Of a stretch of 64,000 bases of DNA, positions 8,622-16,752 are shown piece after piece. The DNA is from DASZHJ01 sp035507155 (GTDB taxonomy: Bacteria > Pseudomonadota > Alphaproteobacteria > ATCC43930 > CGMCC-115725). Both the position numbers and the translations under genes were made by a program. Each line of letters starts with the position of its first letter. The first letter of the stretch is position 1. The DNA is taken from positions 1-64,000 of the forward strand of contig DATJOK010000024.1 of NCBI GenBank assembly GCA_035507155.1, given 5' to 3'. The notes beneath the pieces were generated by a model. The model saw only the letters and a program-made list of their open reading frames with translations, was not told the origin of the DNA and ran no database searches.

Positions 8622-10621
8622 TGCGCGGGCCTCAATGTCCCGAGTGCCGCGCTTCGGATGGCGCGATTGGCGCGGTCGATGCGCGCGGCCACCTCGGCCG
8701 GAACGATATATTCGTGCCGATCGCGCCAGGCAAAGACCACGAATGTGGCATAAGCGCCCGCCGCGGAGACGCCCACCAGCCACCAGATGTGCCAGATCAG
8801 CGCGAAGCCCATGAAGGTCGCGAAGAAGGCGCAGATGAAGCCGGTCGGGCTGTTGCGCGGCATCTCGATCTGCTCGTAGGAGGGCTCCGCCGCGAGTCCT
8901 GCCTGCCTGCGCGCCCGCTGCTTCATGTGCCAATAGGCATCCCCGCTCTCCACATGCGGCAGCACCGCGAAGTTGAAGGCCGGCGGCGGCGAGGGAGTCG
9001 ACCATTCGAGCGAGCGGCCGTCCCAGGGATCACCGGTCTCGTCGCGCAGCTCCTCGCGATGACGGATGCTGACCGCCATCTGGGCGATCTGCAGAATGAT
9101 GCCGGCGAGGATGACCACCGCCCCCACCGCGGCGATCAGCAGCCAGGGCCGCCAGGCGGCGATGTCGTAGTGCTGCATCCTGCGTGTCATGCCATCGAGG
9201 CCCAGCACGTAGAGCGGCATGAAGGCGAGATAGAATCCTAGCAGCCAGCACCAGAATGCCGCCCTGCCCAGCGCCTCGTTCAGCCGGAATCCGAAGGCTT
9301 TCGGGAACCAGTAATTGTAGCCGGCGAAGGCGCCGAACAGCACGCCGCCGATGATCACGTTGTGGAAATGGGCGACCAGGAACAGGCTGTTGTGCAGCAG
9401 GAAATCCGCCGGCGGCTGCGCCAGCAGCACGCCGGTCATGCCGCCGATCACGAAGGTCACCATGAAGCCGATCGACCACAGCATCGAGACGGAATAGGTG
9501 ATCCGGCCGCCATACATGGTGAAGAGCCAGTTGAAGAGCTTCACGCCGGTCGGCACCGCGATGATCATCGAGGCAATGCCGAAGATCGCGTTGACGTCGG
9601 CGCCCGCCCCCATGGTGAAGAAGTGATGCAGCCAGACCATGAAGGAGAGGAGGCAGATCGCCATCGTCGCCGCGACCATCGAGCGGTAGCCGAAGAGCGG
9701 CTTGTGGGAAAAGGTCGCGACCACCTCGGAGAAGATGCCGAAGGCGGGCAGGATCAGGATATAGACCTCAGGGTGTCCCCAGGCCCAGATCAGGTTCATG
9801 AACATCATCATGTTGCCGCCGGCGGCGTTGGTGAAGAAATGGAATCCCAGGTAGCGGTCGAGCAGCAGCATGGCGAGGGTCGCCGTCAGCACCGGGAAGG
9901 CGGCGATGATCAGCAGGTTGGAGGCGAGCGTCGTCCAGCAGAACATCGGCATCCGCATGTAGGTCATGCCGGGCGCATGCATCTTGAGGACGGTGGTGAC
10001 GAGATTGACCCCGGAGAGCAGGGTTCCGATGCCGGATATCTCCAGCGACCAGAGGTAGTAGTCGACCCCGACCCCGGGCGAATAGGTGATCTCCGAGAGC
10101 GGCGGGTAGGGGAGCCAGCCGGTGCGCGCGAACTCGCCGACCACCAGCGAGATGTTGACCAGCAGCGCGCCGGTGGCGGTGAACCAGAATCCCACCGAGT
10201 TGAGCGTCGGAAAGGCGACGTCGCGGACGCCGAGCTGGAGCGGCACCGCGAAGTTCATCAGGCCGATCATGAAGGGCATGGCGACGAAGAAGATCATCAG
10301 CGTGCCGTGCGCGGAGAAGATCTGGTCGTAGTGCGACGGCGGCAGGTAGCCCTCGGAGCGGAAGGCGAGCGCCTGCTGCGCGCGCATCATGATCGCATCC
10401 GTAAAGCCGCGCAGCAGCATCACCATCGCCAGCAGCGTGTACATGATGCCGATCCGCTTGTGATCGACGCTGGTGATCCATTCGCGCCACAGATAGGGCA
10501 TCCATCCCTTGACCGTGATCCAGGCGAGAATGCCGATGATCGTCACGATGACCAGCGCGCCGGCGAAGAGCGGGATCGGCTCGTCGAAGGGGATCGCGGC
10601 CCAGGTCAGTTTTCCCAGCAT
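8618..10621 (-). CDS. cyoB: cytochrome o ubiquinol oxidase subunit I
   Basis: The 667-residue heme-copper catalytic subunit. A TTG at 10630 overlaps the cyoA stop, but ATG at 10621 matches the usual CyoB N-terminus (M-L-G-K-L) and has AAGGA 9 bases upstream, so 10621 is chosen. CuB ligands are visible in W-G-H-P-E-V-Y, with the His-Tyr cross-link pair, and in W-L-H-H-F-F. The heme ligand region is V-A-H-F-H-N-V. It reduces oxygen to water with ubiquinol electrons and pumps protons. Length and motifs are those of an intact enzyme. Confidence 0.97.
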   Translation of the reverse strand: MLGKLTWAAIPFDEPIPLFAGALVIVTIIGILAWITVKGWMPYLWREWITSVDHKRIGIMYTLLAMVMLLRGFTDAIMMRAQQALAFRSEGYLPPSHYDQIFSAHGTLMIFFVAMPFMIGLMNFAVPLQLGVRDVAFPTLNSVGFWFTATGALLVNISLVVGEFARTGWLPYPPLSEITYSPGVGVDYYLWSLEISGIGTLLSGVNLVTTVLKMHAPGMTYMRMPMFCWTTLASNLLIIAAFPVLTATLAMLLLDRYLGFHFFTNAAGGNMMMFMNLIWAWGHPEVYILILPAFGIFSEVVATFSHKPLFGYRSMVAATMAICLLSFMVWLHHFFTMGAGADVNAIFGIASMIIAVPTGVKLFNWLFTMYGGRITYSVSMLWSIGFMVTFVIGGMTGVLLAQPPADFLLHNSLFLVAHFHNVIIGGVLFGAFAGYNYWFPKAFGFRLNEALGRAAFWCWLLGFYLAFMPLYVLGLDGMTRRMQHYDIAAWRPWLLIAAVGAVVILAGIILQIAQMAVSIRHREELRDETGDPWDGRSLEWSTPSPPPAFNFAVLPHVESGDAYWHMKQRARRQAGLAAEPSYEQIEMPRNSPTGFICAFFATFMGFALIWHIWWLVGVSAAGAYATFVVFAWRDRHEYIVPAEVAARIDRANRAIRSAALGTLRPAQ

Positions 10622-10626
10622 CGGGG

Positions 10627-11562
10627 TCAATCCTTGGTTCGCGGCGAGACGCTCGGGTTCGGCCGGCCCGCCTGGGGTCCGGGGCCGGGCGGCAATCGCT
10701 GCGCCACGATCTCCTGGAAGAGGCCGGGGGCCGCCGACCGGTAGCTAAAGGGGCTGGTATCGAGGCTCTGCACCGCGAGCGCGGCGTAGCTCTTGTCGTC
10801 GAGGATCGGGCCTGATTGCCGCGTGCGCGCGACCCAGGCGGCAAACTGCTCCGGCGCCACCGCGTGCACCCTGAACTCCATGTTAGGGAAGCCGTCGCCG
10901 CTGAAATGGGCGGAAAGCCCCAGAAAATCGCCGGGCGCGTCGGCCTGCAGGTTGAGTTGCGTCCGCATCCCGTTCATCGTGTAGATCATGCTGCCGAGCT
11001 GCGGGATGAAGAACGCGTTCATCACGCTCGCCGAAGTCAGCGAGAAGTGGAGCGGCACGCCGGCGGGAACCACCAGCTCGTTGACGCTGGCGATCTGCTG
11101 GCCCGGGTAGATGAAGAGCCATTTCCAATCGAGCGACACCGCCTGGATGTCGAGTGGCGGTGTCTTCGCGGCCAGTGGCTTCGCGGGATCGAGCTGGTGG
11201 GAGCCGATCCACGCCACGCCTCCCAGCAGCATGATGACAAGCAACGGAATGCCCCAGACGATGAGCTCGATGCGGCCGGAATATTCCCAATCCGGCAGAT
11301 GGATTGCCCTGGTATTGGAGGCACGGAACCACCAGGCGAAAGCGAAGGTTGCGATCACCGTCGGCACCACGATCGCGAGCATGATCGCGACGGAATCCAC
11401 CAGGATCGTCTCGTCAGCGAGACCGATGATCCCTTTGGGGTCGAGGACGGCAAGCTGGCAGCCCGTCAGCAGCAATGGCGCCGCGACAATGAGCGCGCGG
11501 CGCATCGCCCGCGTCGCGCTCAAGCGCGCTCCCTGACGAGGGAGCATTGCCGCGAACCACAT
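10627..11562 (-). CDS. cyoA: cytochrome o ubiquinol oxidase subunit II (lipoprotein)
   Basis: A COX2-family subunit with a lipobox L-L-L-T-G-C. ATG at 11562 has GAGG 5 bases upstream and gives 311 residues, close to the usual CyoA length. ATG at 11505 would also leave a short lipoprotein signal. Two membrane helices precede a periplasmic cupredoxin domain (D-W-K-W-L-F-I-Y-P, H-F-S-L-T-S, F-I-P-Q-L-G-S), and the CuA ligands are absent, as expected for a quinol oxidase. It is first of four cyo genes. No cyoE heme O synthase follows. Confidence 0.93.
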   Translation of the reverse strand: MWFAAMLPRQGARLSATRAMRRALIVAAPLLLTGCQLAVLDPKGIIGLADETILVDSVAIMLAIVVPTVIATFAFAWWFRASNTRAIHLPDWEYSGRIELIVWGIPLLVIMLLGGVAWIGSHQLDPAKPLAAKTPPLDIQAVSLDWKWLFIYPGQQIASVNELVVPAGVPLHFSLTSASVMNAFFIPQLGSMIYTMNGMRTQLNLQADAPGDFLGLSAHFSGDGFPNMEFRVHAVAPEQFAAWVARTRQSGPILDDKSYAALAVQSLDTSPFSYRSAAPGLFQEIVAQRLPPGPGPQAGRPNPSVSPRTKD

Positions 11563-11656
11563 CGTCGCCTCATCGGCATCGCCACGGACTGCTTGCTGAT
11601 CTAGCGCCGCAGCATAAGCGGCCAACCCGCCAAATTGCCGCACGACGCGGCGGTCG

Positions 11657-11938
11657 CTATCCGCTTCTGCGCAATCGCCGGGCGTTCGCCGCAACCTTGC
11701 GGTGCCAGGGCGCAAGCGCTCTTGCCATCGCATCCGGTCCGCGATTGCTGAGGAGCGAGCAAGCGGAGCGGTAGACCGCGTCGGCTTTCTCGCTCACCAT
11801 GCGACGATATTCGCGCGCGGAGCAGGTTCCCTGCGCCATCAGGAGGCTCCGCCGGAGGATGGTCTCCCAGGAGTGCAGTGTCAGATCGGTCAGCGTGAGC
11901 GGCAGCGGCAGCGGCCGTCGCCGCCTTCGTTTCCGCAC
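11657..11938 (-). CDS. small conserved hypothetical protein
   Basis: A 93-residue basic protein with a GTG start and an Arg-rich N-terminus. From residue 22 it has a helical block (H-S-W-E-T-I-L-R-R-S, M-A-Q-G-T-C-S, E-Y-R-R-M-V-S-E-K) and ends A-P-W-H-R-K-V-A-A-N-A-R-R-L-R-R. From memory this resembles small uncharacterised alphaproteobacterial proteins with phasin-like helices. No function can be assigned. It starts 7 bases after the next upstream gene and lies before cyoA, so it may be transcribed into the cyo operon. No good ribosome site is seen at the GTG, so the start is uncertain. Confidence 0.5.
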   Translation of the reverse strand: MRKRRRRRPLPLPLTLTDLTLHSWETILRRSLLMAQGTCSAREYRRMVSEKADAVYRSACSLLSNRGPDAMARALAPWHRKVAANARRLRRSG

Positions 11939-11945
11939 CGGCGGC

Positions 11946-12200
11946 TCAGCGCCGCGCCAGCAGGAAGCCGATCAGCACGCCGACGGTGCCGGCGATGAGC
12001 GCGGTCCTGACCGGCTCCTCGCCGAGCTGTCGTGCGATCTCTCTGCTGCGGCCGTAGGCTTCACTGCCCAGTTCCGCTGCCCGGCCCCTGGCGCGCTCGG
12101 CAGCGTCCTTCACCACCTTCACCGTATGGCCCGCCGCATCCTTGTCGCCGCTTAATACCGAGGCTGCACCCGTCGACGCCGTATCCGTCAGATCCTTCAT
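11946..12200 (-). CDS. DUF883/ElaB-like small membrane-anchored protein
   Basis: An 84-residue protein starting M-K-D-L-T-D at 12200, with GGAG upstream. An in-frame GTG at 12212 would overlap that site. The N-terminal two thirds is a charged amphipathic helix. The C-terminus is a single membrane helix ending G-F-L-L-A-R-R, the hallmark of the DUF883/ElaB/YqjD group of tail-anchored, ribosome- or stress-associated proteins. It may head a transcript running into the small gene at 11657-11938 and cyoABCD. Confidence 0.65.
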   Translation of the reverse strand: MKDLTDTASTGAASVLSGDKDAAGHTVKVVKDAAERARGRAAELGSEAYGRSREIARQLGEEPVRTALIAGTVGVLIGFLLARR

Positions 12201-12285
12201 GGCTCGCTCCACCGATGGCTGTGACCCTCAGTGAACGCTCGAGGGCGCCGGGAGTTGCGAGCGCGATACCGGGAGATCCGAGTGC

Positions 12286-13293
12286 TTAGGGAAGGCTCAG
12301 CACCAGCTTGCCGAAATTCTCGTTCGCCTCCATGACGCGATGCGCCTCGCGCACCTCGGCGAAAGCCAGCACGCCGTGGATGATGGGGCGGATCGCGCCG
12401 GTGGCCAGCAGCGGCATCCAGCGCTCGGCGAAGCGCGCGACGATAGCGCGCTTCTCCGGAATGGTCTGCGGGCGGAGCGTGAACCCCATCACCCTGAGCC
12501 GCTTCTGCAGGATCGGGCCGGTATCGACGGGATGGCTGGCGGGCCCCATGACGCCGGCGATGATGAGGCGTCCCTGCGGCCGCAGCACCGCGAGATTGCG
12601 CGGCAGATAGCTTGCGCCGATGAAGTCGAGGACGACGTCGACGCCCCGGCGCTCGGTGAGGCGCAGCACCTCCTCGGCGAAGTCCTGGGTCCGATAGTCG
12701 ATTCCCGCGTCGGCGCCGATCTCCCGCGTGCGCGCGAGCTTCGCGGCGGAGCCCGCGGTCACATAGACGGTGGCGCCGGCCCGCTTCGCCATCTGGATCC
12801 CGCTGCTGCCGACGCCGCTGCCGCCGGCATGGATCAGGACGCTCTCTCCGGCGGCAAGACCGCCGAGGGTGAACAGCGTCTCGTTGGCGGTGCAGAAGGT
12901 CTCGATCACCGAGGCCGCGGTGGCGAAGTCCCAGCCGGCGGGCATCGGCACCAGCAGGCCCTGGTCCACGACGGCATATTCCGCATAGGCGCCGGAATTC
13001 ACCAGGCCGAAGACACGATTGCCGGGGGAAAAGCCGGTGACGCCGGGACCGACCGCGCTCACCTCGCCGGCAAGCTCCAGGCCGAGAATATCACTGATGC
13101 CGGGCGGGGGCGGATAGCGGCCGGCGCGCTGCAGCGCATCGGCACGATTGATGCCGATGGCGCGCACGCGCACCTGCACCTGCTCGGCACCAGGTGCCGG
13201 GATCGGGCGTTCCACCAGCCGCAGCACCTCGGGGCCACCGGTGCCGTCGGCGACCACGCCGCACATCGTCTTCGCGGTGGACTGGCGTTCCAT
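12286..13293 (-). CDS. NAD(P)H quinone oxidoreductase, zeta-crystallin/PIG3 family
   Basis: A 335-residue zinc-free MDR reductase. It has the GroES-like half (I-G-I-N-R-A-D-A-L-Q-R-A-G-R-Y-P-P-P near residues 48-65), the quinone reductase motif I-H-A-G-G-S-G-V-G near residue 150 and a Rossmann domain (A-G-A-T-V-Y-V-T-A-G-S). It probably reduces quinones or enones with NADPH. ATG at 13293 is preceded by GGGGAGGAG. GTG at 13305 and ATG at 13266 are alternatives. It is divergent from the LacI gene and has a LacI-type palindrome at its likely transcription start. Confidence 0.88.
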   Translation of the reverse strand: MERQSTAKTMCGVVADGTGGPEVLRLVERPIPAPGAEQVQVRVRAIGINRADALQRAGRYPPPPGISDILGLELAGEVSAVGPGVTGFSPGNRVFGLVNSGAYAEYAVVDQGLLVPMPAGWDFATAASVIETFCTANETLFTLGGLAAGESVLIHAGGSGVGSSGIQMAKRAGATVYVTAGSAAKLARTREIGADAGIDYRTQDFAEEVLRLTERRGVDVVLDFIGASYLPRNLAVLRPQGRLIIAGVMGPASHPVDTGPILQKRLRVMGFTLRPQTIPEKRAIVARFAERWMPLLATGAIRPIIHGVLAFAEVREAHRVMEANENFGKLVLSLP

Positions 13294-13318
13294 GCTCCTC
13301 CCCACACGTCCTGCTGGT

Positions 13319-13347
13319 AAAACGTTTCATCATAGCGGAAAATCCGC
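13319..13347. promoter_or_regulatory. divergent control region: LacI-type operator, second palindrome, minus-strand -10
   Basis: AAACGTTT at 13320-13327 is a perfect palindrome with a central CG, the usual core of LacI/GalR-family operators. Immediately upstream on the minus strand is TATGAT (13334-13329), a near-consensus -10. The operator would therefore cover the start point of the quinone reductase transcript. A second palindrome, GCGGA-aaa-TCCGC, lies at 13335-13347. The regulator gene begins at 13400. Autoregulation and control of the reductase are inferred from position. Confidence 0.5.
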
Positions 13348-13399
13348 AAGCGGAAATCGGACGGCAACAGAAACACAGCATCGCCGCAGGGAACGGGGA

Positions 13400-14413
13400 A
13401 TGAGCAAGATCACCATCAAGGACGTGGCGCGCCGGGCGGGCGTGTCGCTGGGCACCGCGTCCCGCGTCATCAACCGGCACAAATCGGTGAGCGACCGCAT
13501 CCGTCGCCGTGTCACCCTCGCGATCAGCGAGCTCGGCTACGAGCCCGACGCGGTCGCCCAGAGCATGCGCAAGGGGGTGACGCAGACCATCGGCATCGTG
13601 ATCCGCGACATCACCGTGCCGGCGCTCGCCGACTTCGTTAAATCCGCCCAGGAGGTTCTGCACGAGGCGGGCTACGCCCTCATCATCACCTGCTCCGACG
13701 ATCGCAAGGAGCGCGAGCTCGAGCTGCTGAACCTGCTGGGACGCCGGCGGATCGACGGCCTCATCATGACCACGGCGAACGAGGCCGACGCCGATCTGAT
13801 GCGCGCCCGCCAGCACCAGTCCTATCCGATCGTGCTTCTCGACCGCGAGACGCCGCCGGAGCTCGACGCGATGACCGTCAATCACCGGGACGGGCTGCGT
13901 CGCGGCACCGACTATCTGCTCGATCTCGGCCATCGCCGCATCGCCCTCATCACCGGCACCGCCACCGTCTATCCTGCCCGCGAGCGCATCCACGGCTATC
14001 AGGAGGCTCACGCCGCGCGCGGGATTGCCCTCGATCCCACGCTGCTGCGCAGCGGCGGCTTCTCCGCCGATGCGAGTTTCCTCGAGGCCTCGGCGCTGCT
14101 GAGCCTCGCCGACCGGCCGACCGCCATCATCTGCGGCGGCATCAACATGCTGAGCGGCGCGCTGCGCGCGATCCAGTCCCACGGGCTCAGGATTCCCCAG
14201 GACATCTCACTGATCGGCAGCAACGACACCGACCTCGCCCGCCTGGCGACGCCGCCGATCACCGTCATCCACTGGAGCTTCCGCGAGCTCGGCGAAGCAG
14301 CCGCCCACACGCTCCTCGACCGCATCGCCAACGGCGGCAAGGGGCCGCCGCGCCGGATCGTCTTCCCCGCTGAGCTGGTGCTGCGCAACTCCTGCGGCCC
14401 GCCGCCAAGATAG
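13400..14413 (+). CDS. LacI family transcriptional regulator
   Basis: A 337-residue regulator. Residues 1-55 form the LacI helix-turn-helix and hinge (I-T-I-K-D-V-A-R-R-A-G-V-S-L-G-T-A-S-R-V-I-N). Residues about 60-330 form a periplasmic-binding-protein-like sensor domain (T-I-G-I-V-I-R-D-I-T near 62; G-H-R-R-I-A-L-I-T-G near 178). ATG at 13400 fits the conserved N-terminus. AAACGTTT sites lie on both sides of the gene, at 13320 and 14482. It probably represses itself and the hyuAB-CoA transferase-crotonase genes until an unknown inducer binds. Confidence 0.93.
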   Translation: MSKITIKDVARRAGVSLGTASRVINRHKSVSDRIRRRVTLAISELGYEPDAVAQSMRKGVTQTIGIVIRDITVPALADFVKSAQEVLHEAGYALIITCSDDRKERELELLNLLGRRRIDGLIMTTANEADADLMRARQHQSYPIVLLDRETPPELDAMTVNHRDGLRRGTDYLLDLGHRRIALITGTATVYPARERIHGYQEAHAARGIALDPTLLRSGGFSADASFLEASALLSLADRPTAIICGGINMLSGALRAIQSHGLRIPQDISLIGSNDTDLARLATPPITVIHWSFRELGEAAAHTLLDRIANGGKGPPRRIVFPAELVLRNSCGPPPR

Positions 14414-14479
14414 AGCAGTCGCCCAGCTTGTTCGCGGGTCGCGTCGGTTGACGCCTGCGCCGGCCTGCGATACCAATTT

Positions 14480-14491
14480 GGAAACGTTTTC
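14480..14491. promoter_or_regulatory. LacI-type operator upstream of hyuA
   Basis: GGAAACGTTTTC contains the same perfect core AAACGTTT (14482-14489) as the site at 13320-13327. It lies 52 bases before the hyuA start codon and just upstream of a TTGACG hexamer at 14492-14497. Two copies of the same 8-base palindrome flanking one LacI gene support a local regulon. Confidence 0.5.
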
Positions 14492-14541
14492 TTGACGCGG
14501 CTCGCGCGAACGGGCCGCTGTGGGATGGAGCGCGCGCAGGC

Positions 14542-16593
14542 ATGAAGAGGATCGGCATCGACGTCGGCGGCACCTTCACCGATGTCGTTCTGCTCGACGA
14601 TGCCGAGGGAAGGGTCTGGACCGCCAAGGTGCCGACCACGCCGGCAGATCCCGTCGAAGGTGCGCTCAACGGTATCGCTCGCATTCTCGAGGTGAGCGGC
14701 GCCCAGGGCCGTGAGGTGGGCTTCATCGGCCATGGCACCACCATCGCGACCAACCTGCTGGTGGAGGGGAAGGGGGCACGCACCGCCCTCGTCACCACCA
14801 AGGGGTTCCGCGATATCCTGGAGATCCGCCGGGTGTCGCGTCACGACCGCGCGGATCTCTACGACCTCTTCTTCACCAATCCGCTGCCGCTGGTGCCGCG
14901 CGCGCTCCGCCGCGAGGCCGAGGAGCGCGTGCTCTTCGACGGCACGGTGGCCGAGCCGCTGACGGCGGAGGCGGCGGAGGCGGTCGCCGAGGGGCTCGCC
15001 GACGAGGCCGTCGAGGCGGTCGCCGTCTGCTTCATCAACTCGCACGCCAATCCCGCCCATGAGCGGCAGATGCTGGAGACGCTGCGGCGGCGGCTCGATG
15101 GCCGCTTCGTCACCGCCTCCTGCGACGTCAATCCCGAGATGTTCGAGTACGAGCGCACCAGCACCACCGTCATCAACGCCATGCTGGGCCCGAAATGTGG
15201 CCACTACTTCCGCACCTTCCGCAACCGGGTGAGCGCGGCGGGCGTGCCGGGCGAGGTGTTGTTCATGCAGTCGAACGGCGGTCTCGCGAAGCCGGCGGTG
15301 GCGGCGCTCCGGCCGGTGTCGCTGCTGGAATCGGGTCCCGCCGGCGGGGTCACCGCGGCGGCGAAACTCTGTCAGCGCCTCGGCCTCGCCAACGCCATCA
15401 CGGGCGACATGGGTGGCACCACCTTCGACGTGTCGCTGGTGCGCGATGGCCGGGCGGAGACCCGCAATTCTGGCTTGCTGCACAGCTACGCGGTGCGCTT
15501 CCCCACCATCGACATCGAATCGATCGGCGCCGGCGGTGGCTCGATCGCCTGGGTCGATGACGGTGGCGGCATCCATGTGGGACCGCGGAGCGCCGGCGCC
15601 GATCCCGGTCCCGCCTGCTATGGCCGCGGCGGCGACAACCCCACCGTCACCGACTGCAACGTGATCCTCGGCTATCTCGACGCCGAAAGCTTCCTCGGCG
15701 GCACCTTTCCGCTCGATATCGATGCGGCCCATCGGGTCGTCGAGCAGAAGCTCGCGCGTCCCTTGGGCCGCAGCATCGTCGAGGCGGCGCAGATCGTGCG
15801 CGCCGTTGCCAACGCGTCGATGGCACAGGCGATCCGCCTGATGACGGTGGAGCGCGGCTACGACCCGCGCGAGTTCGCCTATATCTGCTATGGCGGCGCC
15901 GGGCCGGTGCACGCCATCGAGCTCGCCCGCGAGCTCGAGATCCCGACCGTTGTGGTGCCGCAGATGCCCGGCCTCTTCAGCGCCTTCGGGATGCTGGTCG
16001 CCGACCAGACCTACGATCTGCAGCTGCCGGTGCTGAAGAACCTCGACGACATCGCGTCCGCCGACCTTGCCGAGCGCTTCCGCCAGCTCGACGCCCAGGC
16101 CGACACGCTCTTCCGCGAGGCCGGCATCGCACCCGGCGATGTCGCCCGTCGGCTGCGGGCCGACTGCCGCTACCTCGGTCAGGCGGAATCCCTGATGATC
16201 GACGTGCCCGAGGGACCGGTGACGGCGGAGACCGCGCCCGCGCTGGCACGCGCCTTCGAGGCGGAGCATCGCCGCCACTGGAACTTCACTCAGCCCGACC
16301 GGCCGATCAGTCTGGTCAATCTCCGCCTGCAGGCGGTGATGACGACACCCGGCCCGAAGCTGGACAGCGGCGGGTGCGGCGCGGAGACGCCGAAGCCCTA
16401 TCGCCGGCGCAGCATCACCATCGACAGTATGCCGGTGCGGCTGCCGGCCTATCGCCGCGGGGATTTGCGGCCCGGGCATGAACTCGCAGGGCCGACCGTC
16501 ATCGAGGAGCAGAGCTCGAGCCTGGTATTTCCCGCCGGCTGGCGCGCCACGGTCGATGGCGAGCAGAACCTCATCGTGAAGCAAGGGAGCTAG
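14542..16593 (+). CDS. hyuA: hydantoinase/oxoprolinase family protein, subunit A
   Basis: A 683-residue HyuA-type subunit. The N-terminal ASKHA-type motif I-G-I-D-V-G-G-T-F-T-D lies at residues 4-14. The central hydantoinase A domain contains G-D-M-G-G-T-T-F-D-V-S near 290, and G-A-G-G-G-S-I-A-W near 330 marks the ATP/metal region. With HyuB it forms an ATP-dependent amide hydrolase acting on N-methylhydantoins, 5-oxoproline or other lactams. Related acetone and acetophenone carboxylases use similar subunits, so a carboxylase is also possible. It is the first gene after the LacI operator. Confidence 0.9.
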   Translation: MKRIGIDVGGTFTDVVLLDDAEGRVWTAKVPTTPADPVEGALNGIARILEVSGAQGREVGFIGHGTTIATNLLVEGKGARTALVTTKGFRDILEIRRVSRHDRADLYDLFFTNPLPLVPRALRREAEERVLFDGTVAEPLTAEAAEAVAEGLADEAVEAVAVCFINSHANPAHERQMLETLRRRLDGRFVTASCDVNPEMFEYERTSTTVINAMLGPKCGHYFRTFRNRVSAAGVPGEVLFMQSNGGLAKPAVAALRPVSLLESGPAGGVTAAAKLCQRLGLANAITGDMGGTTFDVSLVRDGRAETRNSGLLHSYAVRFPTIDIESIGAGGGSIAWVDDGGGIHVGPRSAGADPGPACYGRGGDNPTVTDCNVILGYLDAESFLGGTFPLDIDAAHRVVEQKLARPLGRSIVEAAQIVRAVANASMAQAIRLMTVERGYDPREFAYICYGGAGPVHAIELARELEIPTVVVPQMPGLFSAFGMLVADQTYDLQLPVLKNLDDIASADLAERFRQLDAQADTLFREAGIAPGDVARRLRADCRYLGQAESLMIDVPEGPVTAETAPALARAFEAEHRRHWNFTQPDRPISLVNLRLQAVMTTPGPKLDSGGCGAETPKPYRRRSITIDSMPVRLPAYRRGDLRPGHELAGPTVIEEQSSSLVFPAGWRATVDGEQNLIVKQGS

Positions 16594-16628
16594 CGGTGAT
16601 CGATGGCGAGTCTGAGGTATCAGAGGCC

Positions 16629-16705
16629 GTCATGGCCGGGCTTGACCCGGCCCTCCACGAGTTTGCCGCGACGTCGTGGATGCCCGGCACAAGGCCGGGC
16701 ATGAC
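16629..16705. repeat. palindromic intergenic repeat element (two hairpins plus outer and inner inverted repeats)
   Basis: The 16-base ends GTCATGGCCGGGCTTG and CAAGGCCGGGCATGAC are inverted copies with 14 of 16 matches. Inside are two perfect hairpins, GGCCGGG-cttga-CCCGGCC (16634-16652) and TGCCCGGC-acaag-GCCGGGCA (16681-16701). Between them lies a third inverted pair, TCCACGA/TCGTGGA (16654-16660 and 16674-16680). It is of the dispersed palindromic kind frequent in Bradyrhizobium-like genomes. It sits in the 159-base gap between hyuA and hyuB, where overlap would be expected, so it probably inserted there. Confidence 0.75.
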
Positions 16706-16752
16706 GGGTGCAAAGAAAGCGTCAAAGCATTTGGGTTTCGGGCACTAGACCG

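Noticed and set aside
9362..10744. Open frame antisense to cyoB
   Set aside because: Charged low-complexity product without motifs; cyoB is unambiguous on the other strand.
14008..16584. Long (858-codon) open frame antisense to hyuA
   Set aside because: It mirrors the codon pattern of hyuA in a GC-rich genome, has no family motif and no ribosome site; the sense frame is clearly HyuA.
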